A stretch of DNA of 22,494 nucleotides from contig JBJHCR010000072.1 in assembly GCA_050486105.1 (NCBI GenBank), positions 1-22,494 on the forward strand, read 5' to 3'. The notes under the pieces were generated by a model, which did no database searches, was not told the origin of the DNA, and worked only from the letters and a program-made list of their open reading frames with translations. A program made the translations under genes and the position numbers. The stretch comes from JAEXNA01 sp050486105 (lineage in GTDB: Bacteria > Vulcanimicrobiota > Xenobia > Xenobiales > JADMJV01). Shown one piece after another: positions 6,395-12,419 of this stretch (position 1 is its first letter; each line of letters begins with the position of its first letter).

Positions 6395-6673
6395 GTGATC
6401 TGGATGGACCTTACACGATTTGCACACAAAAAAGGGATGGGCTCCACCAAGAACGGGCGCGACTCGAACGCGAAGCGCTTGGGTGTGAAGAGATTTGGCG
6501 GGCAGAGCGTCCTTGCCGGCAACATTTTGGTGCGGCAGCGCGGCAATAAGTTCTACCCTGGCGAGAATGTTGGCTGCGGTGTGGATTACACGCTGTTCGC
6601 CACGTCTAGCGGCGTCGTGAAGTTTGAGAAGAAGGACAACAAAACCCTCGTCTCAGTCGTCGCCGAAGGCTAG
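6395..6673 (+). CDS. rpmA: 50S ribosomal protein bL27 with N-terminal extension
   Basis: L27 of the large subunit, whose N-terminal tail reaches the peptidyl-transferase centre. The family core is clear: AHKKGMGSTKNGRDS, AKRLGVKRFGGQ, GNILVRQRG and KFYPGENVG. Start choice matters. AGGAGG at 6382-6387 is 7 nt from a GTG at 6395 but 16 nt from the in-frame ATG at 6404. Using GTG gives MIWMDLTRF before AHKKG, nine extra residues, the same length and F|A junction as the Firmicutes extension (typically ending QFF|A) removed by Prp. No ATG is present at the Ala-His junction, so some extension is unavoidable. The product is 92 residues before trimming. No rplU or prp gene is adjacent; obg follows after a terminator. 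Confidence 0.95.
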   Translation: MIWMDLTRFAHKKGMGSTKNGRDSNAKRLGVKRFGGQSVLAGNILVRQRGNKFYPGENVGCGVDYTLFATSSGVVKFEKKDNKTLVSVVAEG

Positions 6674-6702
6674 GGCCCTAGTTTTAGGCCCCCCTGGGGG
6701 CC
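6670..6702. repeat. Two back-to-back hairpins after rpmA
   Basis: CTAGGGCCCTAG (6670-6681) is a perfect 12-bp palindrome overlapping the rpmA stop. GGCCCCC/GGGGGCC (6687-6702, 2-nt centre) is a perfect GC-rich dyad. Neither is followed by a good T tract. Together with the terminator downstream they make a strongly structured 3' end, perhaps protecting the rpmA transcript. Confidence 0.5.
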
Positions 6703-6721
6703 ATTAGTGCAGAATCCGTCA

Positions 6722-6758
6722 ACGAGAGTGCCCTTTTTCGGTACTCTCGTTTATTTTT
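6722..6758 (+). terminator. Rho-independent terminator between rpmA and obg
   Basis: ACGAGAGTGCC (6722-6732) pairs with GGTACTCTCGT (6740-6750) with a single mismatch, then TTATTTTT. The T tract ends 10 nt before the obg ATG, so the structure either ends the rpmA message or attenuates read-through into obg. Confidence 0.8.
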
Positions 6759-6768
6759 GGGAAAAGTC

Positions 6769-8205
6769 ATGTTTAAAGACCAAGTCAACATCTTCGTGAA
6801 AGCCGGCGACGGGGGCCGAGGCGCTCGTTCGTTTCGGCGCGAGAAATATGTCCCTCAAGGTGGCCCCGATGGCGGCGACGGAGGCGATGGGGGCTCGATA
6901 CTCATCGAGGCCGACGAGAATCTCCACACCTTGCTGGAGTACAACCGCAAAGCCCATTTCAAAGCTGAGCGCGGTGGACACGGGGGCGGGGCTCGAAAGA
7001 ACGGAAGCAAGGCTGACGAATTGGTTCTCCGAGTTCCTGTGGGCACCCGAGTCAGTCTTCGCGACTCTGGCATGGTGATCGCCGATTTCACCGAGCACGG
7101 TGAGCGCTGCGTGGTGGCCCGAGGGGGGCGCGGCGGCCGGGGAAACATGCATTTTGCCACTCCCGAGCGGCGAGCCCCGAGGTTTTACGAACTCGGTGAA
7201 CCGGGAGAAGAGCACTGGCTGCATTTGGACCTGCGCATGCTGGCCGAGGTTGGTCTCATTGGCTTTCCGAACGCCGGCAAGTCCACCCTCTTGAGCAAGG
7301 TCAGCAACGCCGACCCGAAGATCGGAGCCTACCCCTTCACCACCCTCAATCCGGTTCTCGGCATGGTCCAATTGACCCCAACCCGAAGTGCGGTTTTCGC
7401 CGACCTCCCGGGCCTGATCGAAGGAGCGGCCGAAGGAGTCGGACTAGGGCATCGCTTTCTGAGGCATGTGGCCCGAACTCGCCTCTTGGTCCATGTGCTG
7501 GACTTGAGCGCGGTGGAGACCGACGACCCCTTGGCCAACTACGGGGTGATCAGGAAAGAGCTCACCGACTACGACCTTCGACTTGCTCTGAAACCCGAGT
7601 TGGTCGTGGTCAATAAAGTCGACCTTCCGGGTTACGAAGAGAACCTTGAAAGCCTGAGACGAGCCGTGCAATCCTCAGGCCGGACGGTGATCGAGATCTC
7701 GGCAGAACGAGAGTTGGGCCTCGAACTTCTCAAAACGGAAATTTACGAAGCCCTCAAGGCCGCCCCCAAACCCGAGCCGGTGGAAGTCCACCCTCTCCCG
7801 GAACGGCGAAGTCTGGAATTTCAGATTCGACGCGAAGGAGACATCTTTCGAGTCGAAGGCCAAAAAGTCGAGATCCAAGTGGCCATGACCGATCTCGAAG
7901 AAGAGGATGCCTTGCGATTCTTGCAGCGACGCCTAGAGGGCTGGGGGGTCCAAGAAGCGTTGTTGGAGGCTGGGGCTAAGCCTGGAGATCCGGTGGCAAT
8001 CGGAAATGTGGTTTTTGATTTCACCCCCAGAACGGCCTACCTTTCGGTGGAAGACGAAGACCTTGAGCCGGACTTAAGGGCATCTCAGGTTGATCGGCTG
8101 AAACGCAAGAAGGAATTGCGTTCCATACGACAGCAGAGTGAAGCTCTAGCTCCCACTCGAAGCCGAAGCCGAAAAAAGGGGAAGAAATACAAGAGCCAAC
8201 CCTAG
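6769..8205 (+). CDS. obg: GTPase Obg (CgtA)
   Basis: 478 residues with the three Obg domains. The glycine-rich Obg fold is at residues 1-158 (MFKDQVNIFVKAGDGG, RGGRGGRGN). The G domain has G1 GFPNAGKST (165-173), switch YPFTTLNP, G3 DLPG (212-215), G4 NKVD (282-285) and G5 SA (311-312). An OCT-type C-terminal domain at about 345-415 is followed by a basic tail rich in Arg/Lys. Obg proteins are ribosome-associated GTPases acting in 50S assembly and stress control. The ATG at 6769 gives the canonical N terminus; a TTG 12 nt upstream is in frame but overlaps the terminator T tract. The rpmA-obg order is widely conserved. Confidence 0.97.
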   Translation: MFKDQVNIFVKAGDGGRGARSFRREKYVPQGGPDGGDGGDGGSILIEADENLHTLLEYNRKAHFKAERGGHGGGARKNGSKADELVLRVPVGTRVSLRDSGMVIADFTEHGERCVVARGGRGGRGNMHFATPERRAPRFYELGEPGEEHWLHLDLRMLAEVGLIGFPNAGKSTLLSKVSNADPKIGAYPFTTLNPVLGMVQLTPTRSAVFADLPGLIEGAAEGVGLGHRFLRHVARTRLLVHVLDLSAVETDDPLANYGVIRKELTDYDLRLALKPELVVVNKVDLPGYEENLESLRRAVQSSGRTVIEISAERELGLELLKTEIYEALKAAPKPEPVEVHPLPERRSLEFQIRREGDIFRVEGQKVEIQVAMTDLEEEDALRFLQRRLEGWGVQEALLEAGAKPGDPVAIGNVVFDFTPRTAYLSVEDEDLEPDLRASQVDRLKRKKELRSIRQQSEALAPTRSRSRKKGKKYKSQP

Positions 8206-8225
8206 AGGGTGATTCAGCCCTTTTT
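8206..8225 (+). terminator. Possible weak terminator for obg
   Basis: ACCCTAGAGGGT (8199-8210) is a perfect palindrome over the obg stop codon. AGGG...CCCT then TTTTT (8206-8225) forms a short stem with a T run inside the end of the convergent nth gene. Only 8 bp separate the two stop codons, so the transcripts must end within each other's genes. Confidence 0.4.
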
Positions 8226-8888
8226 CCTGAGCTGCAGATTTCTCCGCTCCTCCTGGAGCCACTGCGTTCTGGGAGCCGCCCACGAACAAATGGGACAGGA
8301 GCTCAGGTCGTGATAGAGCGCCGGGCAGTGCTCTCGACCGAACATGATGATTTGGATATGCACCCTGTTCCAGCATTCTTGAGGGAAGACTGTCTTTAAG
8401 TCTTTCTCGGTCTGCACCACGTTCTTACCATTGCTCAATCGCCAGCGGTACGCCAGTCGATGAATGTGGGTATCCACCGGGAAAGCCGGAATCCCGAATG
8501 CTTGAGCCACCACCACTGAAGCTGTCTTATGACCAACTCCCGGCAAGCGTTCCAGCGCATCGAGATCCGCCGGAACCATTCCGCCGTGCTCTCGAACGAG
8601 AATCTCCGAAAGTCTTGAGATGTTCTGAGCCTTAGTCTTAGATAACCCGATCTGGCGAATGAGTTCCTGAATCTCTTCCACCGGCACTCGGCTCATGGCT
8701 TCGGGACCGGAAGCCCTGTGGAAGAGGGCGGGGGTCACCTCATTCACCTTCTTGTCGGTGGTCTGAGCGCTCAGCAGCACCGCCACCAGCAGCGTGAAGG
8801 GGTCGCGGTGGTCCAAGGGTATGGGCACTTCCGGGTAAAACTCGTCGAGCAACACTCGGATTCTTTGGGCTTTTTCCGCTCTTGTCAC
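8214..8888 (-). CDS. nth: Endonuclease III-family DNA glycosylase/AP lyase
   Basis: 224 residues. It removes oxidised pyrimidines and nicks abasic sites in base excision repair. The core is clear: LLSAQTTDKKVN, helix-hairpin-helix LPGVGHKTASVV with catalytic K121, and FPVDTHIHRLAYRW with catalytic D139. The C-terminal Fe-S loop is atypical. E. coli Nth has C-x6-C-x2-C-x5-C; here only C188-x9-C198-x2-C201 is seen, with a His midway (CPALYHDLSSCPIC) and no fourth Cys. I recall similar CPA...CPIC loops in some other bacterial Nth proteins, so it may be a subfamily trait. The start is the GTG at 8888, overlapping the ispH stop as GTGA and lacking its own Shine-Dalgarno, so translation is probably coupled. 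Confidence 0.93.
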   Translation of the reverse strand: MTRAEKAQRIRVLLDEFYPEVPIPLDHRDPFTLLVAVLLSAQTTDKKVNEVTPALFHRASGPEAMSRVPVEEIQELIRQIGLSKTKAQNISRLSEILVREHGGMVPADLDALERLPGVGHKTASVVVAQAFGIPAFPVDTHIHRLAYRWRLSNGKNVVQTEKDLKTVFPQECWNRVHIQIIMFGREHCPALYHDLSSCPICSWAAPRTQWLQEERRNLQLRKKG

Positions 8889-9853
8889 CTGGAGGGAGAA
8901 GGGGTCAGTTCCTGCTTGGTCTGCTGCCGAAGAACCACCAACTCCCGAGGGAGGGTGAACTGCACATCCTCTTCGATCACGTCAAGATCGCAGAACTCGA
9001 TGGTGAAGTTCTGCTCCAGCCAACGGACCACGTCTTGAACCAAGTGCTCCGGAGCGCTGGCCCCAGCGGTTATCCCTAAACGCTTGGTACCCTCGAAGAG
9101 TTCCGAACTCAACTGCGAACTGTCGTTGATGAGGTGGGCCCTACAGCCGCGGCTCTGAGCCACCTCCACCAGCCGATTGCTGTTGGATGAGGTGGGTGAG
9201 CCGATGACCAGAATGACATCGCATTTATCGGTCATTTCTTTGACTGCCGCTTGTCGGTTGGTGGTGGCATAGCAGATATCGTCTTTGGGAGGGGCATCGA
9301 TATGCGGGAAACGCTTCTTCAAGGCATCGATCACCGCCTGGGTGTCGTCGATAGACAGGGTGGTTTGGGTCAGGTACACCAGCTTCTCGGTGTCCTTGAA
9401 GTCCAGCTTGGACACATCTTCTGGAGATTCCACCAGGACCATAGAATCCGGAGCCTCTCCCATGGTGCCTTCGACCTCCACGTGGTTTCGATGACCGATG
9501 AGAATGATGGTGTAGCCCTTCTTGGCATAGCGGATGGCTTCCAGATGAACCTTGGTCACCAGTGGGCAGGTGGCATCGATCACCTGGAGATTTCGCTCTT
9601 TGGCTTGCTCTCTGATGGCCGGCGAAACCCCATGGGCTGAGAAAATGGTGACCGAACCTTCCGGAATCTCGGTCACGTCGTCAAGGAACACCGCCCCTTT
9701 GCCGCGCAAGTCGTTGACCACGTGATCGTTATGGACGATCTCGTGACGCACATAAACCGGGGGGCCGAAAATATCCAAGGCGATCTCCACCACATCGATA
9801 GCCCGATCCACTCCGGCACAGAACCCCCTTGGTTTGGCGAGGTACACTTTCAT
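8885..9853 (-). CDS. ispH: 4-hydroxy-3-methylbut-2-enyl diphosphate reductase (IspH/LytB)
   Basis: Final step of the MEP isoprenoid pathway, reducing HMBPP to IPP and DMAPP with a [4Fe-4S] cluster. From the ATG at 9853 it is 322 residues. The cluster cysteines are present: C12 in RGFCAGV, C96 in DATCPLVTKVH and C194 in DICYATTNRQ. So are the substrate residues in HEIVHN, SAHGVSP (H74) and GHRNHVEVEG (H124, E126), and the SPTSSNSNRL loop. The start is chosen because GGAG lies 6 nt upstream and the protein begins MKVYLAKPRGF as in the family; an ATG at 9865 is less likely. It overlaps nth by 4 bp. A strong stem-loop lies in its leader. Confidence 0.97.
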   Translation of the reverse strand: MKVYLAKPRGFCAGVDRAIDVVEIALDIFGPPVYVRHEIVHNDHVVNDLRGKGAVFLDDVTEIPEGSVTIFSAHGVSPAIREQAKERNLQVIDATCPLVTKVHLEAIRYAKKGYTIILIGHRNHVEVEGTMGEAPDSMVLVESPEDVSKLDFKDTEKLVYLTQTTLSIDDTQAVIDALKKRFPHIDAPPKDDICYATTNRQAAVKEMTDKCDVILVIGSPTSSNSNRLVEVAQSRGCRAHLINDSSQLSSELFEGTKRLGITAGASAPEHLVQDVVRWLEQNFTIEFCDLDVIEEDVQFTLPRELVVLRQQTKQELTPSPSR

Positions 9854-9878
9854 TGTCTTCTCCATGATTGCTCTTTGT

Positions 9879-9916
9879 GCTAGCGAGAGAACACTCGTGG
9901 CTCTCTCGAGTCTAGC
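9879..9916 (-). promoter_or_regulatory. Stem-loop in the ispH leader
   Basis: GCTAG-CGAGAGA (9879-9890) pairs with TCTCTCG (9902-9908) and, past a 3-nt bulge, CTAGC (9912-9916): 12 base pairs with an 11-nt loop, 26-63 nt upstream of the ispH start. No T tract follows, so it is more likely a stability or regulatory structure than a terminator. Confidence 0.4.
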
Positions 9917-10102
9917 AACCATCCTCTCGTTTGTGTTGTCCCCGAAGCTCGATAGCGAGCCCTTGGCCTTTGCCCGAACCTATCTAGGCTCAAACCAGGA
10001 TAGAACCCCGGAAGGTCCCAAAAACTTCCGAGAGAATCCGCTTTGCCGCCAACCTGAGAGAACCTCCAGGAAGAAGACTCAAACAGGGCAAATACTCTCA
10101 GG

Positions 10103-10885
10103 GTGAACCGCTTCAGACCTCGATTATCTTTCAGCCTCGCAACGGTCCTGGCTCTAATCCTCCTCACCGGGTGGGCCTGGGCCCAAGTGCAAACCCCTCT
10201 GGTCACCATCAACGGCAAGTTTCGCTTGGTTGAGTTGGCTCGAAACCAGCGAGCTACGCTGGCCTATGATCTCCGCCCCATCGGAGGGCAGCATCTGGCG
10301 GTGGCCATTCTCCCTCACGACGCCCCACCGAATTCCGAGCCGGTGAAGAGCTGGCTCTTTAACGGAGCCTACGGAAACGTTCGAATCTCGTTCGACGATC
10401 TGCCGATTTCGGTCTACACCGTCTTGGCTTTTGCCAGCGACGCCCAGGGGGACCCGGTGGCCGGACACGCCCCTCTCATTCACGTGGAGTACGGTGGCTG
10501 GCGAGCCTGGGAGAGCTTCCAGCCACCGGTCGAAAAAGCCACCGAAACCCCGCCGAGCTTCGAGGACGTCGAGGTGGCCGTGAGTCGGCGCAACCAGGAT
10601 GTGGGTATCTCCGTGGTTCCCATGGCCTCTGTGGTTCGCCCGGGAGAAGAGGTGATCTTGAGAGCGGATTTTCGCAATCTGGAGCCCGAAAAATTGGCCT
10701 GGACCTTAGATGGGGAGGGTCAACTCGAGGCCGTCGATGTCAACATCTACCGCTACCGGGCCCCAGCGGATCAAAAGGGGGCCAAGATGTTCAGGGTCCA
10801 AATCCAGAGCGTTTCTGACCCCGACCTTCGGGGAGGAGCCAGCATCCTGGTCACCGACTTCAGCCCCGACGACATCATGCGCTAG
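10103..10885 (+). CDS. Secreted protein of unknown function
   Basis: 260 residues with a clear Sec signal peptide: basic RFRPR, hydrophobic core to residue 22, and likely cleavage after A27 (AWA|QVQ). There is no lipobox Cys. The mature part is beta-rich. Residues about 28-130 contain alternating strands (LVTINGKFRLVELARNQ, IHVEYGGW). Residues about 170-255 look like an immunoglobulin- or PKD-type sandwich (VRPGEEVILRADF, then LAWTLDGEGQL, then YRYRAP). I recognise no family. The GTG at 10103 is the only start that keeps the signal peptide, though its Shine-Dalgarno is poor. It diverges from ispH and converges on the Bax-inhibitor gene; a hairpin (10009-10030) lies upstream. Confidence 0.8.
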   Translation: MNRFRPRLSFSLATVLALILLTGWAWAQVQTPLVTINGKFRLVELARNQRATLAYDLRPIGGQHLAVAILPHDAPPNSEPVKSWLFNGAYGNVRISFDDLPISVYTVLAFASDAQGDPVAGHAPLIHVEYGGWRAWESFQPPVEKATETPPSFEDVEVAVSRRNQDVGISVVPMASVVRPGEEVILRADFRNLEPEKLAWTLDGEGQLEAVDVNIYRYRAPADQKGAKMFRVQIQSVSDPDLRGGASILVTDFSPDDIMR

Positions 10886-10922
10886 AAGGCCAAGGCCTCC
10901 GATTGCTCAAGTGCTCGCCTTT

Positions 10923-10977
10923 AGGTTCTGAATGTCAAGGGTGGGAGGCCCTCTGTACCCAGTGGGGTGCAGAACCT
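10923..10977. terminator. Hairpin between convergent genes
   Basis: AGGTTCTG (10923-10930) pairs with CAGAACCT (10970-10977), enclosing GGGT/ACCC (10939-10942/10957-10960) and the GAGGCCCTC palindrome (10945-10953). It lies between the stops of two convergent genes, as a bidirectional terminator would, but no T tract is present on either side. Confidence 0.3.
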
Positions 10978-11001
10978 TAAGGGGCTCGTTCTTGCTAAGG
11001 C

Positions 11002-11781
11002 TCAACGTCTTTTCGTCTTGGCTAGCAGTCGCAAGATCTCCAGATACAGCCAAATGAGGGTCACCATCAAGCCAAAAGCAGCGTACCACTCCATATACTG
11101 GGGTAGCCGATTCTCACAACCGGTTTCGATAAAGTCAAAATCCAAAACCAAGTTTAGGGCCGCGATGATGACCACAAAAACGCTGAACCCTATTCCTACT
11201 GCGCCTGCCTCATGGATCATGGGAACGGGACGCCCGAGGAAGCCGGCAAGAATGCTGAAGAGATAAACCAGACAGATGCCACCGGTGGCCGCCACCACCC
11301 CCAATTTGAAGTTCTCGGTGGGGTGAATTAAGCCCGAGCGATACGCCGCCAGCAGGGAGAACAAGGTCCCGAAGGTGAGAACCACGGCTTGCAGCACAAT
11401 GCCCTCGAAGGCTTGCTCGTAGATGGCCGAGATGCCCCCTAGAAACAGCCCCTCCAAAACCGCGTACATGGGGGCGGTGAAGGGTGACCAGACTTTCTTG
11501 AATATGGTGACCAAGGCCACCACAAAGCCACCTATGGCTCCCCCATAGGTCAGAGTCATGGCAAGCTGAGGGTCCATACCGAGCATCCCCCAAGTGAAGG
11601 CCGCGCTTGCCGCCACCAAGCAGAGAAGGAAAAATGTTCGATGAACAGTGCCCTCCAAGGTCATGACTCGGTCCGTATCGCTCACCGAATAACGGCCGGG
11701 AGCGAAAGTCGATTGGGATAGCGTAGGGTTGCCTGAACGAAACCCGGGGTTGCTTGATCGACGGTAACTTCTAGTACTCAT
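11002..11781 (-). CDS. Bax inhibitor-1/YccA family membrane protein
   Basis: 259 residues from an ATG at 11781 preceded by ATAGGAAAC. The first ~45 residues are a polar, Ser/Arg-rich cytoplasmic tail. Roughly seven hydrophobic segments follow, ending in the family-typical MEWYAAFGLMVTLIWLYLEIL with a basic C terminus. The late NLVLDFDFIE segment (D214, D216) is the place where BsYetJ-like members carry the acidic residues controlling a pH-sensitive calcium leak. The YccA-like branch (long N-terminal tail, GGISAIYE motif) fits best. Exact transport function is unknown for most bacterial members. It diverges from the universal stress gene. Confidence 0.88.
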   Translation of the reverse strand: MSTRSYRRSSNPGFRSGNPTLSQSTFAPGRYSVSDTDRVMTLEGTVHRTFFLLCLVAASAAFTWGMLGMDPQLAMTLTYGGAIGGFVVALVTIFKKVWSPFTAPMYAVLEGLFLGGISAIYEQAFEGIVLQAVVLTFGTLFSLLAAYRSGLIHPTENFKLGVVAATGGICLVYLFSILAGFLGRPVPMIHEAGAVGIGFSVFVVIIAALNLVLDFDFIETGCENRLPQYMEWYAAFGLMVTLIWLYLEILRLLAKTKRR

Positions 11782-11788
11782 GTTTCCT

Positions 11789-11817
11789 ATGATAGAGAAA
11801 AGCTGATCTCTTGTGAA
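11789..11817 (-). promoter_or_regulatory. Possible promoter of the Bax-inhibitor gene
   Basis: On the minus strand TTCACA (11817-11812), 17-bp spacer, TATCAT (11794-11789), five of six matches in each box. Transcription would begin within a few bases of the ATG at 11781, giving an almost leaderless mRNA, which conflicts with the AGGAA site. Treat as tentative. Confidence 0.35.
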
Positions 11818-11852
11818 GATCTGAGGCAAAAATCTTGAATTGACCAGACCCG

Positions 11853-11895
11853 AGAGAGGCCCTCTCTCCCCAGAGCAGGAATGTCCCCAGAGCAG
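11853..11895 (+). repeat. Palindrome and 12-bp direct repeats in the usp leader
   Basis: GAGAGAGGCCCTCTCTC (11853-11869) is a near-perfect palindrome. It runs into two copies of TCCCCAGAGCAG (11867-11878 and 11884-11895) with a 17-bp period. All lie within 60 bp upstream of the universal stress protein start, where regulator sites would be expected. Confidence 0.5.
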
Positions 11896-11911
11896 TTCAA
11901 GGGAGGCTTAC

Positions 11912-12385
11912 ATGTACAAGAAGATTTTAGTGCCGCTGGACGGCTCGGAGTTAGCTGAACAAGCCATCGAGACCGCTGCCAGCATAGCCCGCCGCAACGA
12001 CGGGGAACTCATTTTGGTTCGCGCTGTGGAACTCACGGTGCTCCCCCCGGCCGCCTGGAGCTACATTGACGTGGACGAAGTTCACAAAGAAGAGCGAGCC
12101 GCCTATCAACAGTACCTTGACGACAAGAAAATTGAAGGCCTCCCCTGTCGAACTCTGCTGGTGGAAGGGCAAGGCGTAGGGGCTGACGGGCTTCTGAGTG
12201 CCGCCGAAGCCGAAGACGTCGACTTGATAGTCATGACCAGTCACGGGCGCACCGGTCTCAATCGCTGGTTGTTTGGCAGCGTAGCCGAGCGAGTGGTTCG
12301 CCACGCTCCCTGCCCGGTGTTGACCATAGGTCCGAAGACCCTGGCCAAGCAGGGGGCAAAATCGGAACTCCCTGAAGCAGATTAG
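11912..12385 (+). CDS. Universal stress protein (UspA family)
   Basis: 157 residues. The ATG at 11912 has GGGAGG 5 nt upstream and gives the standard opening MYKKILVPLDGSELAEQA. The ATP-binding signature is present near the C terminus: MTSHGRTGLNRWLFGSVAE then VVRHAPCPVLTI (residues 108-139), so this is the nucleotide-binding class. Such proteins are small cytoplasmic homodimers that support survival under stress; targets are usually unknown. The SLC13-type permease starts 34 bp downstream in the same direction, and USPs are often co-encoded with transporters, so regulation of that permease is possible. Confidence 0.93.
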   Translation: MYKKILVPLDGSELAEQAIETAASIARRNDGELILVRAVELTVLPPAAWSYIDVDEVHKEERAAYQQYLDDKKIEGLPCRTLLVEGQGVGADGLLSAAEAEDVDLIVMTSHGRTGLNRWLFGSVAERVVRHAPCPVLTIGPKTLAKQGAKSELPEAD

Positions 12386-12395
12386 ACCCAACTAA

Positions 12396-12411
12396 GCGGC
12401 CCTCTAGCCGC
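12396..12411 (+). promoter_or_regulatory. Hairpin at the ribosome-binding region of the permease gene
   Basis: GCGGC (12396-12400), loop CCTCTA, GCCGC (12407-12411), ending 8 nt before the permease ATG. No Shine-Dalgarno is visible in that 34-bp gap. The hairpin might separate the usp and permease messages or restrain translation. Confidence 0.3.
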
Positions 12412-12419
12412 GCTGCCCC

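Noticed and set aside
120..6682. GGCCCTAGT shared by the left edge (120-128) and the rpmA 3' end (6674-6682), as possible attachment repeats
   Set aside because: Nine bases shared between two searched stretches is expected by chance at this scale, and no integrase is present.
6757..6768. TTG at 6757 as the obg start
   Set aside because: It falls in the terminator T tract, has no ribosome-binding site, and the ATG at 6769 gives the canonical Obg N terminus.
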